From NCBI GenBank assembly GCA_913047625.1, contig CAJWUJ010000002.1:66743-130742 (forward strand): a stretch of DNA of 64,000 nucleotides. Reading direction: 5' to 3'. The position numbers were made by a program, and so were the translations under genes. The notes under the pieces were generated by a model. The model was not told where the DNA came from, ran no database searches, and worked only from the letters and a program-made list of their open reading frames with translations. Shown piece after piece: positions 57,406 through 64,000 of this stretch. This DNA is from an uncultured Dehalococcoidia bacterium (lineage in GTDB: Bacteria; Chloroflexota; Dehalococcoidia; Lucifugimonadales; CAJWUJ01). The first letter of the stretch is position 1. Each line of letters opens with the position of its first letter.

Positions 57406-58248
57406 TTATGCAACGGGCATGGCGTGAGATACTCCGATCATACTATCTCTCGTTACTAATTTGGCAGCTTGGTCCTCTGAGAGACTTTCAACACCTTCAG
57501 GTATTTTGGGAATAACTAAGTAACGTACGTCTGCTGTGCTATCCACTACTCGCAGTTTTACCTGTTCATCTAGGGGTAATCCCATTTCTAAAAGTACCTG
57601 TCGAGGTTCGGCTACGACCCTTTGCCTATACACCATGCTCTTATACCATTCTGGTGGTTCTCCGAGGAGAGCTCTTGGATAACAGGAGCATAACGTACAT
57701 ACCACCACATGATGGAGAGTAGGGGTGTTTTCTACTATGCGGAACTCCACATGCTCTTCCAGTGCTATGCCCATTTCACTGATAGCGGAACGAGCATCAC
57801 TCAGAAGTCTGTTCTTGTAATCAATATCCAACCATGCTTTAGCCACAACACTGGCTCCGAGAGCGTGCGTGCGTTTTTCGTTGGTTGACACCTGGTCTTG
57901 AATTTCCTGATATGAGGTTATATTTTTAGCTACTAAAAGTGAAGCAAAGGCTCGTACAGCGTTTTCATAGGTTGAATGCTCTGGAATTTGCATAGTATCT
58001 ATTTGCTCTTGAATTTCACTTTGCACAAGAACGTTTTTTTCCACGCAAATGGCAATCAATGCCCGAATGCGGTTTTCAAAGTATGGATCATAAGGCGTGT
58101 TAAAGTCCTCTATTGTTCTACGGACTTCGTCTGTAGTCAGGATACTCTGCCGCCGAAGAATTTCACTCAAGGCTATGGCTTGTTTGTCATATTGGGAAAG
58201 TTCGTGTTCGCTGGTATCGATGTATGGACCGTGGTGTACATTAGACAT
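57406..58248 (-). CDS. Cobalt-type nitrile hydratase alpha-family subunit with three N-terminal helical repeats
   Basis: 280 residues in two parts. Residues 130-280 are a complete nitrile hydratase alpha (thiocyanate hydrolase gamma) domain: VVAKAWLDIDYKNRLLSDA, metal motif VVVCTLCSCYP with Cys184, Cys187, Ser188, Cys189 (VCTLCSC is the cobalt type), WYKSMVYRQRVVAEPRQVL, and LVTRDSMIGV at the end. The tyrosine after CSC is as in nitrile hydratase rather than in thiocyanate hydrolase. Residues 20-130 are three consecutive 37-residue units beginning Tyr20, Phe57 and Tyr94, each YENxxRAxxxLLxxKNIxxxxEIxxxI-like, resembling the helical stretch in the N-terminal half of the beta subunit. The enzyme adds water to a nitrile (or similar) to give an amide. 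Third and last gene after DUF4387 in a 4-gene operon. Confidence 0.87.
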   Translation of the reverse strand: MSNVHHGPYIDTSEHELSQYDKQAIALSEILRRQSILTTDEVRRTIEDFNTPYDPYFENRIRALIAICVEKNVLVQSEIQEQIDTMQIPEHSTYENAVRAFASLLVAKNITSYQEIQDQVSTNEKRTHALGASVVAKAWLDIDYKNRLLSDARSAISEMGIALEEHVEFRIVENTPTLHHVVVCTLCSCYPRALLGEPPEWYKSMVYRQRVVAEPRQVLLEMGLPLDEQVKLRVVDSTADVRYLVIPKIPEGVESLSEDQAAKLVTRDSMIGVSHAMPVA

Positions 58249-58269
58249 ATTTGCGTACCTCTCAGGGAG

Positions 58270-58563
58270 TTATTTTTTTGGACCGGGACTTAACCAGTGT
58301 TCAAAGATATCCATCATTAGTTCATCCGAAGGCAAGATATCTTTGCTTATTTCCACGTCTGTATACTTGAAGAGAACAGAATAGAGTGTTTGTTCAGGAA
58401 GTCCATTGTTTCCGTATGCAAGTTGCTCCGGATTCTTAAATTTACCATGAATTTTTTCGATTCGGCCTTCCTTTCCGTAGATATAGCTGGGAGTACGGTG
58501 GTGGTGAGTAACCTTGCGAGATTGAACTATTACAGTATCCCCGATTCCAAACTGTTGTCCCAT
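58270..58563 (-). CDS. Nitrile hydratase beta-subunit C-terminal (SH3-like) domain as a free protein
   Basis: 97 residues from the ATG at 58563, fixed by GGAGGC six bases upstream; an ATG at 58584 lies before that site. It corresponds to the last third of nitrile hydratase beta: FGIGDTVIVQSRKVTHHHRTP, SYIYGKEGRIEKIHGKF and LYSVLFKYTDVEISKDILP. The HxRxPxY arginine, which in the family reaches the metal-bound cysteines, is present. The beta N-terminal half is not in this protein; the sequence closest to it is the repeat region of the next gene's product. In thiocyanate hydrolase the beta-like halves are likewise separate chains. 21 bp before the alpha-type gene. Confidence 0.85.
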   Translation of the reverse strand: MGQQFGIGDTVIVQSRKVTHHHRTPSYIYGKEGRIEKIHGKFKNPEQLAYGNNGLPEQTLYSVLFKYTDVEISKDILPSDELMMDIFEHWLSPGPKK

Positions 58564-58607
58564 ACAGTTGCCTCCAAATTTCATTGTACTAGAAAACCGG
58601 ACATTTA

Positions 58608-58952
58608 TCAGTCAAAAATACTAAGAGGGAATGTGAGTTGAAGAAGGGGCCCTTCCTGATTCATTCCGTACACATCTGTATCTCCTGGACTTCCTGAAGG
58701 ATAGTGTCTCTTGAGAGTTGCCTTTATAGCGTGCAAGCTGTCGATATGTTCGAGGACTACTACTTCGCTTTCACTGATGTTATATACTTCGGAAATAGTG
58801 CCCTTTGTTATTAAATTATTATCTTTGATTGCATAATAGCTAGAGGAATCCCGAAATATAATATCAAGGGTGATAAGAAAAGGACCTGCATTCTTACTTC
58901 TGATAACAGAACAAAGATCTTCTAGATGTACATTATTGGAATCCGACATCAT
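58608..58952 (-). CDS. DUF4387-family protein
   Basis: 114 residues. The DUF4387 landmarks are clear: VIRSKNAGPFLITLDIIFRD near the start, IKATLKRHYPSGSPGDTDVYG and the PLLQLTFPL end. The family is a small AtuA-C-like protein usually encoded right beside DUF1446/AtuA-type genes; no function is established. Its ATG follows the DUF1446 stop codon without a gap, so the two are translationally coupled. Confidence 0.88.
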   Translation of the reverse strand: MMSDSNNVHLEDLCSVIRSKNAGPFLITLDIIFRDSSSYYAIKDNNLITKGTISEVYNISESEVVVLEHIDSLHAIKATLKRHYPSGSPGDTDVYGMNQEGPLLQLTFPLSIFD

Positions 58953-60347
58953 TTAACCAGCCTGTGTTATTTTGATGTCAAAAAGCTCAAGCGGATCACT
59001 TATCGGCATCTGATGATAAATTGTAGTTTCGAAAGTTTCTCCGACATCGATAACATTTGGTGAAAATAAGTAACCTACATTTCCTGCGGTAGTGGTACGG
59101 TCTCGATAACGAGAAAATGCTATTTTTAAGGATAAGTCTTCTGCGATGTCATGCGAGAGTTGCTGAGTTTCTGAGACAATATCAAGCACAATGCCGATTT
59201 CAGTAGGATGAGAAGAAAGAGGTTCTCGAAGCCCCAGAACAGCTCCTTTCCCATAAACATGATAACGGATAGAAAATTGGCCAGCGGTTTGAAAACTTGC
59301 TTCAGCACTACGCTTTTCTTGTGCTAGGATTTCATCTATCTGCTCTATCATTCGGTGATTTCGTGCTCCGAGAATTGCTATCGTCCTGTATCCTAAGAAA
59401 GACACTCCTTCGAGTAAAACCGTATAAGCCTGCTCGGTGAATTTAGTTCCAGAGACTCTAACGGTGCTTGGTGTTTCTTGAGAAAAAACAGTTGCATGTT
59501 TTTCAAGAAGGCCACCAGGGAGTTCTACGATGGCATGTGACTCTCGTTCATACAGTGAATGGGCGGTCGCAGACTCTACGGAACAAATCATCCCAGGATG
59601 CCCGGGCTGAAGAGTAAAGTGATCATCATGCATAGTACCTACAATAGGAATTCTGTTAGGGCCCAAGACTTTTGTAACTCCTGTGGTATCCGTCAAGGCG
59701 GATTCACCGCATTCCATGATATCGCCCATATGGATGGAGAGTCCTTTGTCAAACCCTAACATTACAGGATACGCACCGATTGCGCATGAATCTGCCGCTC
59801 TTCCTGCGAGCACAACCTGTGCCCCCTGCTGCAGCGTTTCTATGATCGGTTCGACCCCCATCATAGCCACTATAGTTCTCGCCTGTTCCACTTGTTCAGT
59901 AGTGAGTAAGTCACCGAGGAGGGTCGTTGGTACCTTTGGCATTTTTGTGCCTTTGAGAAGGGCGTTTTTTACGGTTTGTTTCTCGATATCTGAATAAATG
60001 GTGCCTACTGGAAAACTGATACTGTTTTCTTGGGCGATTTTCATTACAAGGTCAAGGGTGAAGTCAACGTGAGCATTCGCACCTGATCCTCCCGAAGAGC
60101 CAAGGATAAAAGGGATACCTCGTTTATGTACTGCTTCCACGAGAATGATTTCCAAATCCCTTCGCAGATTTGTGAGTGGACTGTGCGGTTTGCCAGTTCC
60201 TAGATACCAAGGCCCGATGTCGAAAGATCCGCCGTCCACAGCGACAACGTCTGGTTTATTGGCGTCAAGCGCTTCAATAAATGCTTCTTTGAAGATGCCC
60301 CTATTTCCGATACATCCTGTCGGTGTTAAAACGGTTACCGTATTCAT
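58953..60347 (-). CDS. Acyclic terpene utilisation AtuA-like protein (DUF1446)
   Basis: About 464 residues. It opens VTVLTPTGCIGNRGIF with a Gly-rich loop, DVVAVDGGSFDIGPWYLGTG, ILGSSGGSGANAHVDFTLD, VVLAGRAADSCAIGAYPV, and the C-terminal LEGVSFLGYRTIAILGARNH. AtuA is part of the geraniol/citronellol catabolic cluster of Pseudomonas, but the biochemical role of DUF1446 proteins is not settled; many occur with carboxylases or CoA-transferases. First gene of the operon that ends in the nitrile hydratase subunits. ATG at 60347, GTG at 60350; neither has a strong ribosome site. Confidence 0.87.
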   Translation of the reverse strand: MNTVTVLTPTGCIGNRGIFKEAFIEALDANKPDVVAVDGGSFDIGPWYLGTGKPHSPLTNLRRDLEIILVEAVHKRGIPFILGSSGGSGANAHVDFTLDLVMKIAQENSISFPVGTIYSDIEKQTVKNALLKGTKMPKVPTTLLGDLLTTEQVEQARTIVAMMGVEPIIETLQQGAQVVLAGRAADSCAIGAYPVMLGFDKGLSIHMGDIMECGESALTDTTGVTKVLGPNRIPIVGTMHDDHFTLQPGHPGMICSVESATAHSLYERESHAIVELPGGLLEKHATVFSQETPSTVRVSGTKFTEQAYTVLLEGVSFLGYRTIAILGARNHRMIEQIDEILAQEKRSAEASFQTAGQFSIRYHVYGKGAVLGLREPLSSHPTEIGIVLDIVSETQQLSHDIAEDLSLKIAFSRYRDRTTTAGNVGYLFSPNVIDVGETFETTIYHQMPISDPLELFDIKITQAG

Positions 60348-60478
60348 CACAGGCCAATATAGCGTGTCAGTCTAAGACCGTCAAAAGCAGTCTGCTCTCG
60401 GGACTTGATTTACGAGTATATCTTGGAAGTTAGGAAGAAAATCTGTATATTGTGGATATTGGTGGAGGATACGGTTTT

Positions 60479-61468
60479 ATGAATAGCAAAACTAAGATTC
60501 CAAAAGTGAAAGTACTAGCTACTGGTGGAACAATAGCCAATAAAATTGATAAAGATGTGGGAGGAGGGGTTCCAACCTTGACTGGTGAAGACTTGATTGA
60601 ATCTATACCAGATGTTGAAACTTTGGCGGATGTTCATGTCGAACAAGTACTGAATGTGGGGAGCCATTTGTTGTCTCCGAACGATATCTTGAAAGTTCGG
60701 AACAAATGTAGAGAATCATTGAATGATGGGTTTGACGGCATAGTGGTAACGATTGGCACTGCAACAATGGCTGAGTATGCATATATGCTTTCTATCACCC
60801 TCGATACCGACAGACCTGTGGTGCTAACGGGTGCAATGAGGAATATCTCATTACTCGGTGCCGACGGAATCAGAAATCTGGCAGATGCTATTCGTCTCGC
60901 CGGATCACGTCAAGAGTTCAATCTCGGAGTGGTTGTTTGTATGCAAGGTGAAATATTTCATCCGCATGACGTTAATAAAATTCATGCCCAGAAGACAGAA
61001 GCATTTGGTTCATCTTTTGGGCCGCTCGGGGTCATTTTACCAGGCAGAATTGTGATGTATCGTAAACCGTTAATGAATCAATATATACCAGTGGAATCAT
61101 TGACTAAACGCGTAGAGATTATTGTTGCTGAAGAAGGGGGAGACGGCTCTCTTCTAGACTTTGCATCAGAGAAAGCGGATGGTCTTGTTTTAGTGGGATT
61201 TCCTCCTGGAAATGTTTCGCCGGGTATGAATAAAGCTATAGAAAAGGCATTGCTGCAGGGTGTCCCTATTGTTCTGGTTCATCGTGCAATAGGAGGGGTT
61301 TTGAATCAAGGATTTCACTCTGATGGAGGACCTGAAGCGCAGTTATTGGGAGCAGGAGCCCTGCCGGGAGGAAGTCTTACAGCAGCTAAAGCTCGTCTGA
61401 AATTGATGCTAGCATTGAGTTATACGCAAGACAAAGGTGAGTTACGGAAGTTATTTCAAAATTATTAG
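60479..61468 (+). CDS. L-asparaginase-family protein lacking the catalytic Asp of the GTDT motif
   Basis: 329 residues from the ATG at 60479 (GGAGG ten bases upstream). The family's first active-site motif is intact (LATGGTIANK, Thr18), as are the Lys in FHPHDVNKIHAQK (Lys167) and VVLTGAMR followed by LLGADGIRNLADA. The second motif, HGTDT in asparaginases, reads IGTAT (residues 92-96), so the aspartate of the Thr-Lys-Asp triad is alanine and the histidine is isoleucine. It may act on another amide, be a racemase/lactonase-like relative, or be inactive. It is divergent from the nitrile hydratase operon, which suggests a nitrile-amide-acid link. Confidence 0.85.
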   Translation: MNSKTKIPKVKVLATGGTIANKIDKDVGGGVPTLTGEDLIESIPDVETLADVHVEQVLNVGSHLLSPNDILKVRNKCRESLNDGFDGIVVTIGTATMAEYAYMLSITLDTDRPVVLTGAMRNISLLGADGIRNLADAIRLAGSRQEFNLGVVVCMQGEIFHPHDVNKIHAQKTEAFGSSFGPLGVILPGRIVMYRKPLMNQYIPVESLTKRVEIIVAEEGGDGSLLDFASEKADGLVLVGFPPGNVSPGMNKAIEKALLQGVPIVLVHRAIGGVLNQGFHSDGGPEAQLLGAGALPGGSLTAAKARLKLMLALSYTQDKGELRKLFQNY

Positions 61469-62694
61469 TATGAACGTTGCTTGCTAAGAATTTCACTTGT
61501 TTGCTTCCGAAGTTCAGGCACCAATAAGAACACTAGAAGCCCTAAAAGTAAACCAGTGCCAGCGGAAATAGCCATGGCATTATTTGCGCCGATAAAACTG
61601 GCAATTACTCCGACTTCAAGATTTCCTATCGACCAGGTTCCTTGTGCAAAAAGCATGGCCCCAACAGCGAATCCTTGCATTGATTTTGGCGGGAAGACTA
61701 GCATGAGGGTGAATTGCATGATGGCATATCCTGATAAAGCTAGCCCAGAAATACCTACAAATGCCAGGGCAACAAAATAATTGCTGGACAGAGAAAAGAG
61801 AAGAATTGCGGTGCAAAATCCGAGCATTCCAAACAGGAAATAGCGTCCGTGATAGTTAATTTTGGGTCGACTAACAAAAACTAAGCAACCTATTAGTGCA
61901 CCGAGTCCTTCAGCTGACACTAGCATACCGGCAAGTACTTGGCTAACATTAAGAGTTTCCTCTGCTATGACTGGGATGAACTGGGCGTAAGGAGCAATAA
62001 ATGTATTAAGAATTACACTTGCTAATAGAGCTCCGATAAGGTGTTTAGTGGTCAAAACATACTTGAGGGCACTTTTTATCGGTGGCTGGCTATTTTGCAG
62101 TTTTTCCTTGCTAGCAGGATCATGCACTACTTTCACAAAATATAGGAAAAAGAGTCCTAACAAGTAGAAAGTTGCTACCATTAAATACGCTTGACTGAGA
62201 CCAAACTGGACAGCAACAAAACCACCTGTGAAGGGACCAATAAACCTACCCCCAAAAAGAGCAACGAGGTCTAGGGACATCGCACCAGTGATTTGTTCCT
62301 GACCCATAATGTCATGAGTCAACGGTCTTCTCGATGTGTAGTCTCCAGCCCAGCCGGTACCCATTACGAGAGTAACTGCCACGATCCACCATAACGACAT
62401 AATGTCAGCTAGGAGGAATAATCCTGTAAGTAACATGCCAGAAAATTGAACTGCTTGTACCACTGTAAGCATTTTTTTTCTGTTGACTCGGTCAGCTATT
62501 CTTCCTAGAGGAATGCCGAGAATGGGTAGAGGTATAATTCTAAGGAATGTTGCTAAGCCAACCCAGAACACAGAGTCTGTGATATCGAGGACTAGCAGTG
62601 CAAGAAGAAATAACTCGGTCCATCGGGCGGTATACCAAAAGCATGCTGCTAGCCACAAAGCCCGATAATTTTGATTCGTAAGTGCATGAACCAT
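61465..62694 (-). CDS. MFS transporter
   Basis: 409 residues, about 12 transmembrane helices. The N-terminal half has YRALWLAACFWYTARWTELF, and the loop GRIADRVNRKKMLTVVQAVQF fits the MFS signature between helices 2 and 3. Exporter-like (MFS_3/EntS type). Its end overlaps the asparaginase homologue's end by 4 bp (convergent). Substrate unknown. It follows the PCD gene on the same strand with a 3-bp gap. Confidence 0.85.
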   Translation of the reverse strand: MVHALTNQNYRALWLAACFWYTARWTELFLLALLVLDITDSVFWVGLATFLRIIPLPILGIPLGRIADRVNRKKMLTVVQAVQFSGMLLTGLFLLADIMSLWWIVAVTLVMGTGWAGDYTSRRPLTHDIMGQEQITGAMSLDLVALFGGRFIGPFTGGFVAVQFGLSQAYLMVATFYLLGLFFLYFVKVVHDPASKEKLQNSQPPIKSALKYVLTTKHLIGALLASVILNTFIAPYAQFIPVIAEETLNVSQVLAGMLVSAEGLGALIGCLVFVSRPKINYHGRYFLFGMLGFCTAILLFSLSSNYFVALAFVGISGLALSGYAIMQFTLMLVFPPKSMQGFAVGAMLFAQGTWSIGNLEVGVIASFIGANNAMAISAGTGLLLGLLVFLLVPELRKQTSEILSKQRSY

Positions 62695-62697
62695 GGC

Positions 62698-63060
62698 TTA
62701 GTCAGGATTCTTATCCAGAAATTTACTAAAGATATCATCTGTCTTTTTAGCCATGATAAAGTCATTTCGGTGCAGATTGCGGATTTTGTGGGTCCACCAG
62801 GAAACGCTCACCTTGCCCCATTCCAGTATTATGCGCGGATGATGCCCTTGTTCTTCAGCAAGCGATGCGATTGCCATGGTGAAGTCAGTTGGTGCGGAAA
62901 ATCCTTTGAAAGAAAATAAGCGAGTCAACTGAGGAACTTCCTTTTCGCTGGTTATTTCCCAGTCAGGTATTTCAGGGAGAAGGTTATTGATTTCTGCTTG
63001 AGTTACCTTTGGGGAATCTGCTCTGCAGGCAACGCATTTCTCTGATCCTAGTTGTGACAT
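62698..63060 (-). CDS. Pterin-4a-carbinolamine dehydratase
   Basis: 120 residues. The family catalytic core is seen: DWEITSEKEVPQLTRLFSFKGF, AEEQGHHPRIILEWGKVSV with the histidine pair HHP, and the third histidine in WWTHKIRNLHRNDFIMA. It dehydrates the 4a-carbinolamine of tetrahydropterin, recycling the cofactor of aromatic amino-acid hydroxylases, or aids molybdopterin/pterin metabolism. The N terminus carries a Cys pair (CVAC) not needed for catalysis. AAAGGAATATAC precedes the ATG. Confidence 0.9.
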   Translation of the reverse strand: MSQLGSEKCVACRADSPKVTQAEINNLLPEIPDWEITSEKEVPQLTRLFSFKGFSAPTDFTMAIASLAEEQGHHPRIILEWGKVSVSWWTHKIRNLHRNDFIMAKKTDDIFSKFLDKNPD

Positions 63061-63193
63061 GTATATTCCTTTGTAGTATGGTGCGGAGGGAAGGCAACCA
63101 ATTACGAATGTTATTTATTTGTTCTGTCGAATAGCCTAGCTACCTATATACAATACTTTAGTCGATCGGGTCAACAAACCCTGAAAGGAGCTT

Positions 63194-63682
63194 ATGATCA
63201 AGTGGATTAATCACACCTGCTTTATTGTGAAGGATCTTGAAAAGTCATTGGTTTTCTACCGTGATTTGTTAGGAATGACGGTTGAACGTGAAGAGTTTCG
63301 GGATCAGGGGTCTGCTGGATCGTTCGGCGCAGCTCTCTTTGGTCAAGAACAAGTTCGGTATAACATGGTCTACCTAGGTATTGGGGATATGAGACATTCA
63401 GTGGAATTGGTGCAGTTTTTTGATCCTGTTCCAGAGCAGCTTGACCAGGGAAGGCCTGTCGATATTGGATCGGGTCATTTAGGAATCATAGTGGAGGACT
63501 TGGATGACGTGTATGCTCGTTTATCAGCAGAGGGAGTAGAGTTTTTGACCCCTCCTCAGGTTCGTAATGACAAGCCAGCTTATCCTTGGGCAAGAAAAGG
63601 TGCATTTGCTAAAGATCCCGATGGAAATTGGTTGGAATTCCTAGAACGTTCGGAGCCTACAGAGCAAACAAGCGTCGTTTAA
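63194..63682 (+). CDS. VOC-superfamily glyoxalase/methylmalonyl-CoA epimerase-like protein
   Basis: 162 residues. Two VOC modules: WINHTCFIVKDLEKSLVFYRDLLG (metal His) ending in VELVQFF (Glu), and GHLGIIVEDLDDVYARLSAEG (His) ending in DPDGNWLEFLE (Glu). All four metal ligands can be placed. AAAGGAG precedes the ATG at 63194. Similar to glyoxalase I/epimerases; substrate undetermined. 24 bp before the DUF4392 gene. Confidence 0.87.
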   Translation: MIKWINHTCFIVKDLEKSLVFYRDLLGMTVEREEFRDQGSAGSFGAALFGQEQVRYNMVYLGIGDMRHSVELVQFFDPVPEQLDQGRPVDIGSGHLGIIVEDLDDVYARLSAEGVEFLTPPQVRNDKPAYPWARKGAFAKDPDGNWLEFLERSEPTEQTSVV

Positions 63683-63706
63683 TATCAGTAAGAAAGAGGT
63701 GACTTG

Positions 63707-64000
63707 ATGAGTACGTTACAACAATTCTCCTCAATAGAGGACATTATCCTGTCCCATCACGGTGAAGGCAGAAAAAAATCGATTGAAGGTATGGCTCAAC
63801 TCAAATCCCTCTTGCCGGCAGACTTCTGTCGGGATGCAGCTCGGTTTTTGTATGAATTACCCGGGTTGGTTATGGTGGTAACAGGTTTTTATGAGCCAGT
63901 TCCTCAAACAATTGAAACAGACGGACCTCCTGGGGCTATAGCAATCGGAAATGCGTTACGAAAACTTGGCCGGGAGGTGATATACATCAGCGACAAATAT
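63707..64000 (+). CDS. D-glutamate cyclase-like protein (DUF4392), N-terminal part
   Basis: 98 codons are visible, then the window ends. The translation begins MSTLQQFSSIEDIILSHHGE and contains FLYELPGLVMVVTGFYEPVP followed by ETDGPPGAIAIGNALRKLGREV, the DUF4392 start with its TGF... DGPPGA nucleotide-like motif. The mammalian member (C14orf159/DGLUCY) turns D-glutamate into 5-oxo-D-proline. Its product is a substrate type for the oxoprolinase-like genes at 37.7-45.5 kb. AAAGAGGTG is the ribosome site. Confidence 0.85.
   Translation, partial: MSTLQQFSSIEDIILSHHGEGRKKSIEGMAQLKSLLPADFCRDAARFLYELPGLVMVVTGFYEPVPQTIETDGPPGAIAIGNALRKLGREVIYISDKY

Noticed and set aside
57406..58563. Thiocyanate hydrolase as the primary call
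   Set aside because: The motif CSCYP with Tyr is nitrile-hydratase-like and no separate beta N-half subunit gene is present; thiocyanate hydrolase remains an alternative.
1..64000. CRISPR arrays, insertion sequences, prophage or integrase genes
   Set aside because: No regularly spaced repeats, transposase motifs or terminal inverted repeats were seen; the only exact long repeat is within the coiled-coil gene.

Overview
The window looks like a chromosomal stretch from an uncultivated, free-living, probably marine bacterium of the Chloroflexota (SAR202/Dehalococcoidia-like). This is an inference from gene content, not from a phylogenetic marker comparison. The signs are a moderately AT-leaning genome with short intergenic gaps, many catabolic paralogues (two type III CoA-transferases, two luciferase-like monooxygenases, hydantoinase/oxoprolinase subunits, a ThDP enzyme, VOC proteins, two MFS exporters, a xanthine-dehydrogenase-type molybdoenzyme subunit), and rpoB-rpoC beginning at its own promoter. 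Stops TAA, TAG and TGA are all used normally. I see no IS element, prophage, CRISPR array, rRNA gene or replication origin. No stretch longer than 300 bases is without a gene.

Layout. 1-143 (-): start of a molybdenum hydroxylase large subunit. 262-4363 (+): 2-oxoglutarate dehydrogenase E1 and E2. 4426-6388: a free-standing pair of aspartokinase-type ACT domains and a glutamate-1-semialdehyde-aminomutase-like aminotransferase. 6398-7965 (-): F420/flavin monooxygenase and a TetR regulator with palindromes in front of it. 8161-8853: lipoprotein. 8865-13167 (-): a run of ThDP enzyme, P1/DmpA-type peptidase, thiolase and DUF35 Zn-ribbon partner. 13370-17648 (+): SDR, Ig-like lipoprotein, long coiled-coil secreted protein. 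17681-20864 (-): hotdog thioesterase, small membrane protein, two overlapping CaiB/BaiF CoA-transferases. 21093-24101 (+): dihydropyrimidinase-like hydrolase, TIGR01777 epimerase, SRPBCC protein. 24118-25367 (-): S51-like protein with a CysRS-like tail, and tRNA-Asp. 25637-33758 (+): rpoB and rpoC. 33793-34782 (-): orphan short E2. 34921-37714 (+): PEP carboxykinase and a triple RidA-like protein. 37739-47109: hydantoinase/oxoprolinase subunits (B; A+B), DUF255 thioredoxin-like protein and a gamma-glutamyltransferase homologue. 47185-53674 (+): two alpha/beta hydrolases, then a MetE-core / SIS / luciferase-like operon. 53699-57360: MFS exporter, remnant of an exonuclease, membrane proteins, VOC protein. 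57406-60347 (-): a four-gene operon AtuA-like (DUF1446) - DUF4387 - nitrile hydratase beta C-half - nitrile hydratase alpha, with a divergent asparaginase homologue. 61465-64000: MFS exporter, pterin carbinolamine dehydratase, VOC protein, and the start of a D-glutamate cyclase (DUF4392).

How it fits together. The core genes (OGDH, PEPCK, RNA polymerase) sit among modules for heterotrophic breakdown of CoA-linked acids and of C-N compounds: amides, lactams, gamma-glutamyl compounds, nitriles. The most unusual locus is the 57.4-60.4 kb operon. It encodes a cobalt-type nitrile hydratase catalytic domain that carries three 37-residue helical repeats at its N terminus. Only the C-terminal SH3-like half of the beta subunit follows as a separate 97-residue protein, and both genes are placed behind a DUF1446/DUF4387 pair. 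Other features worth attention are a RidA-like protein with three domains in one chain, none with the catalytic arginine; an asparaginase homologue missing its catalytic aspartate; and a CoA-transferase pair in which only one partner keeps the catalytic aspartate.
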